64,000 nt of DNA from Calycina herbarum. Taxonomy: Eukaryota > Ascomycota > Leotiomycetes > Helotiales > Pezizellaceae. Location of the stretch: the NCBI GenBank assembly GCA_001414485.1, contig LLEY01000017.1, positions 372,001 through 436,000 on the forward strand, given 5' to 3'. This document shows, one piece after another, positions 24,204-37,877 of the stretch (within the stretch, counting starts at the first letter, position 1; each line of letters opens with the position of its first letter). Made by a program: the position numbers and the translations under genes. The notes below the pieces were generated by a model, which had not been told where the DNA came from, ran no database searches, and saw only the letters and a program-made list of their open reading frames with translations.

Positions 24204-27200
24204 ATGTCGAATTCCACCATTTCCATGTCCTCCAATGCGACTATGTCGGCAACAGCATCGGCAACCGAGACCGTTGCGGCTCCTACAGCCACTCTGGGTG
24301 TTTCTGGCTCTGCCCAGGGCTCTCAAGGAATCAGTCTAGTCGCCTTTGTGACGGCCTTGGTCTCGTCGTTGACTATTTTTGGCATTCAGATGCTATTGTT
24401 CATTCTCCTGAAAAATAAGCTTGCCCGCATTTTGTGAGTTTGCCTATGCTAATATCATCTGATGACTCTCCGGACTTTTTTGCTAATATAAACTAGCAAA
24501 CCAAAAACCTATCTAGTACCCGAGCGAGAACGAACCGAAGCTCCTCCCAGAACGCCTTGGGGTTGGCTCTTTGCCATCTTTCGATTTCGAGACCGCGAGA
24601 TTATCAACAAGTGCGGCCTCGATGCCTACTTTTTCCTCCGATATTTACAAACCCTCGTATTCATTTTTATACCACTAGGAGTTATTTTGATCCCCATCCT
24701 AGTCCCTCTGAATTATATGGGTGGCAGAGGGGGAAAGTATGCTTTGGAAAATGGTAATTCGACCGACTCGACTTTTGCAAATGTCACAGGATTGGATCAG
24801 GTCGCCTGGGGCAATGTCCGACCAACACATACGCGAAGGTATTGGGCACATTGCATTCTGGCTTTGTTGGTCATTTTCTGGGTCTGCGCCGTCTTCTTCA
24901 ATGAATTGCGAGTCTACATCAAAGTCCGCCAGGATTACCTCACATCCGCGGAACATCGACTCAGGGCATCTGCCACAACGGTACTGGTAAGCTCTATTCC
25001 TCGAAAATGGCTCACAAAGGACGCGCTCGCCGGTCTGTACGATGTCTTTCCTGGCGGAATACGAAACATTTGGATCAACAGAAATTTTGATGAGCTGCTG
25101 GATAAAATTCATCAACGAGATGAGATTTTTAGGCAATTAGAAAACGCCGAGACCGAGCTTGTGCGAAAAGCAAAAAAGGCTCAGAAGAAACAATTGGAGA
25201 AGGAAGAGAAGATGGCTGCTCGTGACCTAAAGGGCAAAGCTCCAACCAAGGAAGAGAAAGAAAGGAGACTGAAGGCTGAGAACCAGGCTGCTGAAAGATT
25301 AGCGCAAAGCGGTGGAACGACCACGGGCGACCCCAATCAAGTACCTCACACTGTCGACGATGCTATAGATGAGGAACTTGAACGATCCGCAAATGAAGAA
25401 CAATCTGAAGGAGTGAAACCTCCAATACCCATCATTGGTAATGGTTTGGCAGCTGTTGGACATGGCCTCGGCGCTCTCGGACAAGGAATAGGAAAAGGAT
25501 TTGGTGTTGCAGGGAATACCGTCATTGGTGGAGCTCGTAACGTTGGTAAAGACTTCGATAACAAAATTGAGACCACGAATGGCTTCACCCACATCGATTC
25601 ATCGCCTATCCAAGAGGACGAAGCCTATGATCAGTACGGTCGCTATCGCCCTGCCATGGTGCCACAACCCTACGGTGCAGGAGTTGAGGATGATAGTGAG
25701 AAACCACGAGTCGATCGACCATCTGTTGAATCAACCCAAGATGGTAGAAAATCCCAGGGTATGAGGCTTCCTGGAAATACCACCCGAGACGCTGGTACTA
25801 ATTTCGGCGGAGACGGCGCAAATGACAACGAAACAGGTACTGGTTGGTGGAAGTTCTGGCAAGGTCCATCTGGAGGCTTTGCATCTCCTCTTCCTACCGG
25901 TTATGAAGACGGTGATGAGTTTCCACTTACTCAGACGGACGGGGCTCATGACCAAGAATATTCGGAAAAGCGCACAGGCTTGTTTGCAAAATTCATGAGT
26001 ATTTTCGATCCTCTCAGAAGCGAAAAAGTTAAACCTATCGAGTACCCTATTGCGTATAACGAAGCTTACGAGGAGAACGCACCCGGCGCAGTTTGGCAGA
26101 AGTTCCTCAAGGAAAAAGACCGCCCAACCCATAGGCTTGCGCTCTTCAAATGGACGCCCGGCTGGTTTTTTACACTGCCCCTCATCCACAAAAGGGTTGA
26201 TACAATCTACTGGTGTCGTGGGGAATTGGCGCGATTGAACTTGGAAATCGAATTGGACCAGAAGCAACCAGAGAGGTTTCCCCTAATGACATCCGCCTTT
26301 ATCCAATTCAACCACCAAGTTGCTGCCCACATGGCATGCCAGGCTGTTACCCACCACGTTCCCAAGCAGATGGCCCCGAGGACTGTCGAAATCTCACCCA
26401 ACGACGTTCTTTGGGACAATATGTCCATTAGCTGGTGGGAGGCCTGGGTAAGAACTGGGGCCGTTACTGTTATTGTGGCAGGCATGATTGTGCTCTGGGC
26501 CATTCCTGTTGCTTGGACTGCCACACTTTCTCAAATCACTTCATTGGCGAACGAATATACATGGTTGAACTGGCTCAACAGAATAAACAGAAAGGTCCTC
26601 CAGGCTATTGCTGGTGTGTTACCCGCCATAGTTCTTGCGATCTTGCTAGCCATCGTCCCGATGATTTTGGGCTATCTAGCTCAACTTCAAGGTGCTCAAA
26701 CAGGGAGAGAAAAGCAACGGTCTGTTCAGAATTATTACTTTGCCTTTCTATTCGTTCAAGTCTTCCTCATCGTCTCCATCTCTGGGGGTGTTAGCGCCAC
26801 AATCTCGGCATCTGCCAAGGACATCACCTCCATTCCAGGGACTCTAGCAACTCAACTCCCAAAGGCTGCAAACTACTTCTTCTCTTACATGATTCTACAA
26901 GCCTTATCTACGGCTTCTGGTACGCTCCTGCAGGTATTTACCCTCGTGCTTTGGTATTTACTTCCGAAACTTTTCGACAATACCGCTCGTCAAAAGTGGA
27001 TTCGAAACACAACGCTTCCAAATGTAACATGGGGAACACTTTTCCCTGTCTACACCAACTTTGCTTGTATTGCAATCATCTACAGCGTTGTTGCACCAAT
27101 CATTATAATATTTGCCCTCATCACGTTCAGTCTTCTGTGGATTGCCCACAGATACAACATGCTCTACGTCACTCGGTTCGCATTAGATACTGGTGGATTG

Positions 27201-28019
27201 CTTTATCCCCGAGCCATCAATCAAACCTTCACCGGTTTGTATGTCATGGAGATCTGCATGATTGGTTTGTTCTTTCTGGTTCGGGACGAAAACGGGAAAA
27301 CGGCCTGTTTCGTCCAAGCTATCATCATGATTGTGGCCACATTTCTTACAGTCATCTACCAATTTCTCCTCAACAGGTCGTTTGGGCCTCTGTTTCAACA
27401 CTTGCCCATTACTTTCGAAGATGAGGCTGTTTTGCGAGATGCGGCTTTCGAGCGTGCGCAAGCTCGTCGTCTTGGACTCGTAGAGGAAGAAGATGTCGAG
27501 GTTGGCGCAACGGAGATTAATGGTATAGAAATGTCAAGACTCAACAAACCGTCTCACGACAACAAGTTCTCCAAGCTGAATCCTGTCAACATTGTGACGG
27601 GAGCTGGTAGTTGGGCATTGAAGTCGGGTCGAGATATCAAGTCCAAGACCTTTGGTCATCACGATGCCAACGAGCCTAGACTTCGAAGGCGCAGACACAA
27701 GGACGCGGAAGCTCAAGCAAAGATTGCCGACGCATTGTACGGGGGCATCAATGACGATATTGAGGATCTGACACCCGAGGAGAGAGATATCCTTGTGCGC
27801 CACGCCTTCCAGCATTATGCTCTCCGAGCCCGGCGGCCGATCGTGTGGATTCCCCGAGACGACACGGGAGTGAGTGACGATGAGATTAAGCGAACGAGAG
27901 ACTACGCCGGAGGCAACATTTGGATCAGCAACGTGGGAGCGGCTTTGGATGGAAAGGCTCGAGTGGTGTATGGGAAGAATCCACCGGATTTCTCGGAGAT
28001 TGACATCATCAATTTGTAG
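24204..28019 (+). CDS. CSC1/OSCA/TMEM63-family cation channel (DUF221)
   Basis: Two exons (24204-24433, 24497-28019) encode 1250 residues. An upstream in-frame ATG at 24156 would add 16. After a Ser/Thr-rich N-terminus comes helix 1 (about residues 43-68), then the RSN1_TM region with two more helices, and a large cytosolic domain with VLVSSIPRKWLTKDALAGLY and WCRGELARLNLEIE, which are PHM7-type cytosolic features interrupted by a long low-complexity Lys/Glu and Gly insertion. The AFIQFNHQVAAHMACQAV block precedes the seven-helix RSN1_7TM core. The C-terminus is an extension ending in a PHM7_ext-like segment (YGGINDDIEDLTPEERDILV, then HPxxW-like RPIVWIPRDDTGVSDDE). Family members are hyperosmolality-gated or mechanosensitive calcium-permeable channels or lipid scramblases of the plasma membrane or ER. 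Gating here is not known. Confidence 0.93.
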
Positions 28020-30608
28020 ATTTTTGTTCTCCCTCCTCTCATCCCAGTTGAGAGAGGGATTGCAGTTGAACATAGTTTTATTTTCTTGGGTACATACAGA
28101 ACTTTGGGTGTTTTGTTTTGCATTGCATCGGGAGACGGTCGTTTTCTTATATTTTTTTTTCTTGTGCTTTGTTTTTTTTAGCGGCATTGGGAATATGGCG
28201 TTTTGAGAGTGATGATACCAGTAGTATAGATATGAAATAGATGAACCTTTGTTTGACTTCATTTTGAACTTGTGGGTTGATAAATGATTATACTTTCATA
28301 CGTAGGAAAGCTTGCTCTTCGGATTTCACTTGCGAGTGGCCTTTTGAATCAAGCTCTTACAATATTACTCATTTAGATTTAGGGGTGGTATAAAGGGGAG
28401 AAGAGGTGACTTGATCCAATGAGGTCGTCAGGATGATAGAAAATGGAGGAAGTGAATTTCATTTTCATCACAATATTTTTTGTTTAGTCGAAGAAGAAGT
28501 CGAACCCAACCCCCTCTTATATTTCCCAGCCCCATCAAAAATCAAATAGGGAAAAAAGTACTGAACGACCCCTCCTCCAAGCAAAAAAAAAACGAAGTCA
28601 CTTCCTTTCCAGGCTGCGTAGGAACTCGCGGCCTGGAAAGAAAGGAAGAGCTTGAGAAGGAATCGAACCCTCATCTGTTTGTTTGCAGACAAACCATGCT
28701 ACCGTTACACCATCATGCCTTTTGTCACTTTGTTTGGTGGGATTCTTGGTTATGTGTCTTTTTTGAGATGGCTGGATGGAGATGTGGGGGTTTCTTTGGA
28801 TGGATTGGGTTTGGTGGAGGATTTGGGGAGAGGGTTCCACTTTGGCTGTGTTGAGTGGGTTTGAGGTCTTGGTTTTTGAGGGGGTGTGAATTTGTTGATT
28901 TGGTTTTGGCTTTTTGGGTGGTCAAAACTGGGGAGTTTTTCTTTGCTTTAACTGAGCTCTGTTTGTTGTACTTGTTGTGCGTGACAGGATGCGGTTCACA
29001 CTCTTGGAGAGGGTGTTTTCAAGTTAAGACTTTGGAACAAGGGAAATAGGGAGGAATACGACTGGCTTGTGAAAGGCATTCAAATAAAGTTATCAATTTA
29101 TTTACACTTATGATGGCCCTCATAAGTTTAGTACCCTAATTGAGATCTAGAATGTGGTGTTTGAGTAAGAGAGACGAGCTTACATCTGGGTACACCTGCC
29201 CTTTGCAAGTAATGCGCGAAAATTATTTTAGACAGTTTTGTTTATTCTCAAAGAACATTTAGAACAACCTAGGACTTCAGTTGAAATTCTTTCCGAAATT
29301 CTCGGAGAATGAATGTAATTTAATTGTCCTAGAATTTCTAAGACAATAGAGAGAGGGGTGTACGTAGAGCCAAGCCCAGGCTTCTTACTCACATGTCTTA
29401 GAAGAAGTAGAGTCCAAATAGTATATACTCAAGAACAGCAGAGTATTTTGGAAGACTCTCAGGTTGAAAGGAGAGTTATTGAACCTTTGGTTGATTCCCA
29501 AGTTGGAGTTGTTTGAAATAGTTCTAGATGTGAAATGCAAGATAGGTAGAAGCTTAAAGCTTTATTCATTGCTCTGCCTATCCATAAACTTCTTATTTGA
29601 AAAATGAAAAAGTTCTAGCTGTCATATCAGGAGGCTTAAAAACCCCAAGAAGTCAATAGGAAGCACTCGTTAATTGCCTGTGAGAATTAAGTATGTCCCG
29701 AGGACCTAATAATCACAGGGTTTTTGGTCGTTGCTTTGTGTACCGCTTTCAAAATTTACAATTTCTGATTCTCTATTTCCATCTCATAGCAGTGCGGTAG
29801 GAAGGCGGATTTTAGTACAAGTGGAAACTTGTCACTTGAATTGCATAGTGGAAAGAGAGCATTTAGACCTATAGCAAGGAAATGAAGGCAAGGATATGGT
29901 GATGTCCACCACTTGCGCCTCGAAGAGTAAGAATTAAGTGGGCGAGAGGGGAAAAATAGGACAAAGGCAAGAGAAGGCTTGGGTAATGGCAAGATTGGAA
30001 GCTGAACGATTCCACTTGCTTGGGAACAGCTCCCCTAGGTTTATCAAGGAAATATTTCTCGACGAGGTCTACCAGGTCGAGGTCTTGATGACTGAATAAA
30101 GAAGTCGACGAACTTAAAGTGCGCTGAGGTCCTCAGCCGCTCACCCCCCGCGAGTACTTTTCGACGACTTGAAATTGTATATATGGATGGGGAAGGGAGG
30201 GGGGGGGCATACTCTGGATGGGGACACATCGTGTCTTCCCTTTTCGATTGCAACGATGACTGACTCGTCGGAGCGGGGTCGCGGGTGGTTGCCAGTTGAG
30301 TGTTGAGTTATTGTCAGGGAAAGAAGCAACCTCGATCTCCTCGACACCCTCGACCATGGCTCAACTTGGACCTCGAGAAGAGTCCGGACTCATTCCCCCA
30401 AGTAGTGTGAACTCATCGCATTCCATCTATCTGACTTTTATCGGCCGTGATTCATTATCCTAAAGATCCATCGCCATCCTTTAAATTTTCCAACCAAAGG
30501 TACCCAGAAGAAACATTCCAAGCCCACCACTATCCAATTCCTCAAAGTAAACATCCATAACCACAAAACTCAACGAAATTCCCAGCCTTGGATAAAGAAA
30601 GATGGTGT
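28020..30608. other. Gene-poor interval with a tRNA-like element
   Basis: It holds the 3' flanks of the CSC1-like gene and guanine deaminase and a tRNA-like sequence at 28648-28719. No protein-coding gene was recognised; open frames are short and low in complexity. Short hairpins such as ATTGTC...GACAAT near 29325 have no clear meaning. Confidence 0.5.
28648..28719 (-). tRNA. tRNA-like gene, possibly tRNA-Cys(GCA), atypical
   Basis: Read on the minus strand, a 5' arm GGCATGA is followed by a D arm (TGGTGTAACGGTAGCA, matching the A box), an anticodon arm with CTGCAA in the loop, and a T arm with GGGTTCGATTCC (B box). The 3' arm TCAAGCT pairs with the 5' arm except for one A-A mismatch and a G-U pair. 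The anticodon stem pairs best as six base pairs with a six-base loop, which is abnormal. GCA is the most likely anticodon by the T before it. It could be a functional tRNA-Cys with odd geometry or a tRNA pseudogene. Confidence 0.55.
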
Positions 30609-32080
30609 TCACTTCTTAACCTCATGCACCAAACGACCTTTAACCCAAACAGCAAGAGTATTCCGATCGTCCCCGTTAAACACCCACTTTGCGATCCTTT
30701 CCTCCCAATTCTCCCACCCAAACATATCGACCGGACTCTCCTCCACACTTCCTGTCGCCTTAACACACTCCGGATTCCCCTCATCCTCAGCCCAATAATT
30801 AGGTCCAAGACCAATCAACTGAGCATCCCACTCCATCCCAACTTCAAAGCCTCCAATCTTCTCCCCAAATCCCACAACACTAGCACCCCCTCTCGTCGCT
30901 AGATAAAGAACCTCTTCAATAGATAATTTCGCCTTATCATCTCCACTCATAGCCACATGTCTACTAACAAGACTAGCCTGTCTCACAGCCTCCAGAATCG
31001 AAGGACTATACCCACCGCTCATATCCGTTCCCAAACCAACCTCAACACCCTTCTCCAGTAACCACCGGACTTTGCAGGTTCCAGATGTGATACTAGAGTT
31101 CGAGCATGGACAATGAGAAACCTTGGATTTTCTTTCGAGAATGAGATCTACCTCTGATTCATCAAGATGAATAGCGTGAGCGAGGATAGTTTTCGGAGTT
31201 AGAAGTCCGTGAGAATCGTAGACGGAAGTATAATTTGGAGAATCTGGGAAAAGTTCTTTGACCAGATCGAGTTCTCCCTTGTTTTCCGAAATGTGGGTTT
31301 GAATTGGGAGATTGGTTTCCTTGTGTAGAGCTCCAAGTTGAGTCATGAGTTCTGTTGTGCAACCTGGCGCGAATCTTGGTGTGAGAATAGGTGTGATAAG
31401 TTTATTCGAGGGATCGATTTCTGCAATGTGGGCAATGGTTTGCTTTGTTGCTTCGATTGCGTCTGCTGGTGATTCGTCCTTGTACCACTCTGGCGATAAG
31501 GTATCTAGACAGCATCTCCCAACAAAAGCACGTTGGCCATTAGCGAGGCAAAGGTCGGAAAGTAGATTGGTGGCAGGAACATGAATAGTCGCATAGTAAG
31601 CAGCAGTGGTAGTCCCATGAGAGAGAGTCCTTTTGATGCATCTGGTATAGACTGTTTTCGCTCTGGCAAGATCTTTGAGACTACTTTCCATGGGAAATGT
31701 ATATGTAGTCAACCAATCCAAAAGAGTTGACTTCCCAAAGATACCAGCGTTTGGAAATTGGGGTGCGTGAATATGTGTATCTTCCAAACAATCAGCATCT
31801 CACTTTTACGCCAGTCTCTGGTTATTGAGAAAGAAGACATACCTATGAATCCAGGAAAGAAGAACTGTCCCTTCTTTGCGACTCGGACTGTGACATCTCT
31901 CTTCTCCCATCCCAATCGGGGAATGCTGACCTCCTCAGCTTTCTTCAGATCACACCCCGCTTCAATTGCCACGATAACCCCATTTTCATCCACAAAAACT
32001 GCGGTTTTCTCCAGTGTCTCTAGATTATCCAAGTCCTTGCAATGCACAAAATCCCCCAAGAAGACACATTTTCCAGACAT
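30609..32080 (-). CDS. Guanine deaminase
   Basis: Two exons (32080-31843, 31780-30609) encode 469 residues, normal for guanine deaminase, a cytosolic zinc amidohydrolase converting guanine to xanthine and ammonia in purine salvage and catabolism. The exon junction falls inside the metal motif PGFI-DTHIHAPQFP, whose HxH ligates zinc. Later motifs are the QTHISEN and HAIHLDESE histidines and GLGTDMSGGYSPS with the catalytic/zinc Asp. The N-terminal beta domain (MSGKCVFLGDFVHC) and C-terminal segment (NTLAVWVKGRLVHE) complete the barrel. Splice sites GTATGT...GGAAG preserve the frame and restore the motif, which supports the model. Confidence 0.93.
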
Positions 32081-32607
32081 CGTTTAAAGATAAGCAAAAT
32101 TAAAATACTTATCAATATTTTCTTAAGAAGATCAGTGTATGATCAGTCGTGCTGTGAGGCGAAGCAAAGAGAGCGAAGGATGCCGGCTACTTATATTAAC
32201 TTCATTGATACTTGGGTATTATTTGGATGAAAAGTGAAGTTTGTGAAATAGTGATTTGAGAGGTGACAATTGTCCAATGACGTTTGAAAGGAGGTACGAA
32301 CTAGCTTCTTTAGGAAAGACGGGTGGGCCTAGCGGCAGGAGACCTCGGAGACCGCCTATTGCCGAAGCACCTAGCCGAGCCAGTTATTATCTTGAACTTA
32401 TTGTTTTACTTCTTCTGATCGGTTATTCTGAAGAACAAATTGTCAAGTTTCCGCGGTATTTGGTAGACATTGAACAATCGAAAGTTGCAAGTCAAAGCAG
32501 GATGCCACTTGTGCGCTAATATCTACCTACCTATTCTAATGCAATGAATCGGGTATCCCAAAGCGCCCTAAAAATGTACCACCAGAACACCAGACAATGC
32601 ATCTCGC
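32081..32607. other. Intergenic region
   Basis: The 527 bp lie between the guanine deaminase start and the NTE1 stop (both minus strand), so this is the promoter of guanine deaminase. No other gene was seen. Confidence 0.6.
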
Positions 32608-35600
32608 CTATATACTTGCTCTACGAGGGGCCATAGTCCTCCGCAGAGCCTTCTTCTCTTCCGTCTCGTCCAGTAATGGCAGGACTCCCTGCTCTCTCAT
32701 CTGCGCTAAGAACGCCTGTCCATACTTGTAACCGACCTGATATATCTCATCAAACTTCCCAAAGTCCAAAGTGCCATAGTCGTCTATTGGTGGCCTCATG
32801 TAGAGACAGCCGGGTGTATTCTTGGCTCGCTCTAAGGCATCCACACTCGAAACGTATGCAAGTCGTGCTTGGATTTCTGCCAATGTAGGTGGATTGGGGT
32901 ACGACGAAAAGGGGTTCCATCGATTGGTAAAAGCCCAAAATCCAGACAACGAGTCTCCAAAGGTTTGTGGAGTATCGTCGTCAAGACTTCCTACATCAAT
33001 AGCGAATATAACATCCGCTCCAAGAGACTTCATATGTGTAACCGTAAGATTGTCCACATAACCTCCATCGAGCAACATGCTTCCTTCATCGCAAAGTGGA
33101 GGAAGCAAACCAGCAAGTGACATGGATGCCCGCACGTAACGCCACGCATAACCACTTGTATGGATTTCCGAGCGACTTTTGCTAATGTTGGTTGTGTTGC
33201 AGTAGAACTCTAGCCAGAAATCCTCAATTTGGGTGTTCCCGAAGGTTTTGAAGATGCCACGGTTGAACTCATGCCCAGTGGTATAAGATGCGGAAGGGTA
33301 TGTCAGATCCAAGGCAAAACGCCACATGCTAGCCATGCGTCCTGAGAATTTCTTCGCCCGACCATACATGGGAACAACATCAGCATCACGAGCGTACAAG
33401 GCTCCGATGAAGGAGCCAATTGAAGTGCCTCCGATAATGTCGATGGGAATACCAGCTTCTTCAAGCGCCCTGATAATCCCAACCTGCGTAATACCTCTAG
33501 CACCACCGCCTCCAAGAACAAGGCCGATTGACTTGCCACAAAGTCGCCGAGCAATTCTATGGAAATCTCCTTTGAAAGGGGTGTCTGCTGAGTAGAGTGG
33601 AGTTTGTCGAACTCGGCGAGAGGTGTATTTTTGTATCTCTGCTTGAAGGACCTGGACTCGCTGTTTGAGCGTGGATCCAAATCTCCTCGTTTGGGGATGA
33701 ACTGGAACAGAGCTTGTTCTGAAAGCCATCTGTACGTGGTGATGACCACCATTGATCCACACTCGGTTGCGTAGCCAGGCTCTAGTCACTCCTTGAGGGA
33801 CAAATCTATCTGCGTGCAAGAGAACCAATTCTTTTCTTGCTGTCGTTTTCATCCCCAAGAGGAAGCGCTCGTATTCCCCGATTGCTGGAGAACCTTCGGC
33901 CAGACCAACGAGCAATATGCAATCAGCCTGACTTATACATGTTTGCGTCCAAGGGGAGTTCACGTTGGTGTCTGTTGTCCATATTAGCATGATGATGTAT
34001 AAAGTCCATAAAACATCTCGCAGAGGGAAAATCACAGAGGGAAAAGAGGCTGAAGAAAGTCGAAACTTACCTGCAACGTATAAGACAAGACCATATTTTT
34101 CTTCCAGGTCAGCGAGGTATTGTGACAGTTTTAATTTGCCCATACGACTAAAGGCATGCCTACCGAGATGATTGAGAATTGCAGCTTGATTAAGTGACGT
34201 GACGCCATTCGCTGCCCCTATCTGGGATAGTGCGTTCATCAAACGGCTGCCAAACTCAACAACTGGCACACCAGCAGTGACAGGAAGAATAGCCACTGTT
34301 CTGAGATTAACAGTGGAAGAGACTTTGTTACTTTTTGCTCCCGTCACCTTTTCTTTGCCTTGGTCAAAAATTGGATCCTCAATCAACGCTCGCATACGGG
34401 ATGCTATGATTTGAGATATTTTGATGGTGATCCCTGGGTGCTCTTGTGCAAGACTGTTGAACAGAGTCTTTGGAAATTTCGCGAGTTCTGTGTCACGAAT
34501 AGCGTGCAGTGTTGCTGGCCGAGTGGACTCTGTCATGACTTCCAATTCGCCCACACTTTCACCTTGGCCGTATTCGCCAACAACTTTCATTTCAGCTTCA
34601 TCATTGTTCAGAACCAGCCGCAGACGGCCGTTCAAGACAATATAAATAGCATCACTGTCATCGCCTTGATGGTAGATGACTTGTCCGGCGCTGACTTGAA
34701 CCCACTCGAGTGCGAAATCAATATGTAGGATGAGTCTGGGCAAAAGGCTCGTTAAACGTTTCGCCATTGTCAGCAAAACGACGGGATATTTCTCAACGAT
34801 CCTTTCCAATGATGAGCGTGGCAAGAAACCAACGTAGACATCCGTTTTGGCGACGACATCGATGAAAGAGCGATAGGCTGAAATGGTACCGATATACCCA
34901 GCAATTCCACCGGGTTTGATGAGAGAAAGAGTTTTGCGTCCCTTTGATTTGCGCTTCTTTCCGTCATTATTGTTTGCAGTGCCTGGTAGAGATGTTCGTG
35001 AAGAGCCCGTTTTGATCCGAGAAAGCGGCTCTTCACCAGGTTTGGTGGAGGTTCGATGTGATGACCCAAGGACAGTAGACTCGGACTTCTCATCCACAGG
35101 AACGCTGACGTCGAGGAAACCATCTATAACATAGTACAGCCCCGGGTTGCGTTCTCCTTGTTCCACGAGAACGGACCCCTTGGGAAAGTATACGATTTCC
35201 ACTTCGTCTTTCAACTCTTGGGCCAATCCTTGTGTACTGGGGAAACCTCCCACACTTAATCCACTGGACGCCACCGATTCAGTGTCCGCATCGATAGAGG
35301 CCTCATAGGGATCTATGAATCCGAAAGCATTGCTGCTGAACACCGCCTTCTGTTTTCTCTGATCATAAGATACAAGTCTTGGTGAAGCTTCAACAGAGTC
35401 CGCCATTTTCAAAGCATTTTTTGTGTTTGTGAGTCCAATGGCTTTGAAGATACATTCTAAAATCGATCCACGAAACATGCTGTCTTCATCAATAGACTCC
35501 TGACGATGTAATGTTGTGCGTGGTTTTAAAGTTTGTGCGAAAGGATTGAAACTTCGTTGCGCAAGTGGACTTTGACTATCGTGATGCCAAACTTCTGGAG

Positions 35601-37382
35601 CTTGTCCTTTAGATAGGGGGGTTCCTTGACTAGTATTTCCATTAATTCGTCGGCCTCCAGAGCGTGACATTTGAATATTGGTGAGTAAATCACCCGGGCT
35701 TGGATTTGTGCTCGCATCGCGCGAGGAGGGCCCATCAAAAGTATTATCGTTCAAAGATGCAGCTCCCTTGGTAGAAGATGCATGAACAGTCGCTTCTTTT
35801 CGAAGGCTGTTGCTCGATCGACGTCTTCGACCAGCGCCGGAATTGTGCAATGCGATTCCCTTGCTGCCCTCTTCAGGACCAATTCTTTCCCTCTCGCGGG
35901 TGAATTTCTCCTTGAGCCGTTCCAACGCGTTACCACGGAGAAAGTTGGGCAACTCATAAGTTGTATACTTGTTCATATGCTTCTCTGTTCTAAGAACTTC
36001 GCTGGTCAGTCCAAGGTACGAATGGCTCGTAGCAAGAGTGACCCTCTGCAATCTCGTCAAAATGACCTGGACAATATGTGCAGTAGCTTTAGGATATACT
36101 CTTGTCAATCGACGGAATGCACTTGCTGGAATGATGGCAATGGTGGTATCAACTGTGGCTCTGGCCACTATGTCAGGATGCGCAGAATGAGTATTACTCC
36201 TTCTTGCCTTTGGTCTTGGCTTCTGGTCTCCTGCAGCATCGAGTGACAGAGGTGGAACTCTTGGGAGAGTGGTACCACTACCACCAGGCGTGGAGCCCAC
36301 CATGGTTGAAGACCTACGATCTCTCCGACTTGCAGAACTTGGTTCATTGGGAGGAGCACCGTATATGGGACTGGTTGGAAGCGAGGGGGGTGTGTCGTGG
36401 TGACGGTGGTCGTACTCGAACCCAGCACTTGACGGAAATCGTTGATGACGGAAACTAGCACTTGAAGCGCTTGATTCCATGTTATCATCTTCAGTGTGTC
36501 TCAGTTTAACATCCTCAGTAAAGAGAGACAAAATGGAGAACAGAGAAGACATCGGGGCACCGTTCTTCACTTCGGTTAATAATTGATAACCTTGATGCCC
36601 GCTGCCCATATTGTTGTCATCACCACTGTCCGAATCATTCTGGTTGAAGAGCGTCTCAGAATCAGATTCACGGCCTTCTCTCGCGGACTTGACAAAGATT
36701 TCCACGAGACCATCAACCACCAAGCAGAACCCCTTTTCCTCCTCTAGATTCAGCGTTTCTCCTGCTATAAGTTTCCTTGTTTGCATGCTCCGCGTAAGTT
36801 CGTGGAAGACGGGTCTCTCCATGTATCCAAACACCTTGATGGCGCTCAGGAATTCGTCCAGGTAATTGGAAAATCCCGACTTGGAACCCTCCTCCTGCGT
36901 ATCCGGATACAGATCTACCTGCGGCTCCTTTCGTTGGGGTTCTGGAGGTAAACGGGCATACATGTTTAGAAATCTATACCGAACGAACCAACTTATAGTT
37001 GACATGAATGCGACCATAATTAACATCCTGCAGATATTAGCCACTAGACAACAAGTATATATACAGATAAGAAAAGAAAATATACATACAAGGTGGTCGC
37101 GTTCATGGTAACGGTGAGACTTGTTGAAAAGAGGGTAAAGAGAAAAGAGGGCATGGTAATAGTGGTAAAGGTGATCAACCAGTACAGAACACCCGGTACA
37201 AATTGGATTGTAGAAACGATCATTCGACCAAAAATCCACAGCCATGATGATGCTGGAGGAGGGTCTGTCACTGCCTTTGCGGTGGCTAAAGCCAATGATG
37301 CTGTGGTGGTTGCTCCCATGCTGTTGGACAAGCTCGTGCTTGTGAAGCTCTGAGCACTGGAAAGCGATTCCGAGAACGACAT
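32608..37382 (-). CDS. NTE1: Lysophospholipase NTE1 (patatin-like, neuropathy target esterase)
   Basis: Three exons (37382-37090, 37027-34071, 33971-32608) encode 1537 residues, the usual NTE1 length. Membrane helices lie near the N-terminus (about residues 45-120). Cyclic-nucleotide-binding-like domains follow (for example [35 protein letters not shown] and [20 protein letters not shown]), separated by Ser-rich linkers. The patatin domain has the oxyanion loop [10 protein letters not shown], nucleophile motif GTSIG and catalytic-dyad motif DGGYVDN. NTE1 sits in the ER membrane and deacylates phosphatidylcholine and lysophosphatidylcholine to glycerophosphocholine. The second intron (33972-34070) is a multiple of three without a stop, so it reads through. 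It was placed because its removal joins VLYVA to [12 protein letters not shown] as in other NTE1 proteins. Confidence 0.95.
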
Positions 37383-37877
37383 GTTGACGATGGTGAGTCC
37401 ACCGTGGAGGCAGCTCAGCTGTTGATAGGAGAGCTTCGCATTTGGAGAAGTGGGTAAGGAGGTAGGGTAGAGGGTAGGGTAGCTCAAGGGTTCGCGATCA
37501 TCTGCTCGCCTGGTGCGTGTTTGAGACTCGAGCTTCTATTGGAATTCAACCTTACTAGAGATTCCCTTCTGTCACATTGCTCGAGAGCTCCAGCCAGCTC
37601 CGGGGAGACTCCCGGGCCAAGGCCGACCCGCGCTAACCGAATCCGCACATGCCACACTGAGATTTTGAGCTGCGAGTTGGGGTCAACTTGGTGACTCTAC
37701 CTTACCCAACGCCCGCAGACAACCACCACTCTCTCAACCTTGCCCATTCTACATTTAAAAAGCGCCCACGAGCAGCGCCGGAACTCCTTCTCGCCAGAAC
37801 CCCTACACCCTCAGCAACGAAGCGCCCCTCGAATACTCCCTAATTAGCTCGCGCCCCGCTGCGCAATAACCGCAAAG
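37383..37877. other. Divergent promoter between NTE1 and SUI2
   Basis: 495 bp, fairly GC-rich, shared by divergently transcribed NTE1 and eIF2 alpha genes. No further features were seen. Confidence 0.6.

Noticed and set aside
26951..27424. 157-codon plus-strand frame inside the CSC1-like gene
   Set aside because: A shadow frame of the membrane core; composition is Cys/His-rich and unlike a protein family.
27534..28262. 242-codon minus-strand frame over the 3' end of the CSC1-like gene
   Set aside because: It overlaps well-conserved coding sequence on the other strand and has no motifs.
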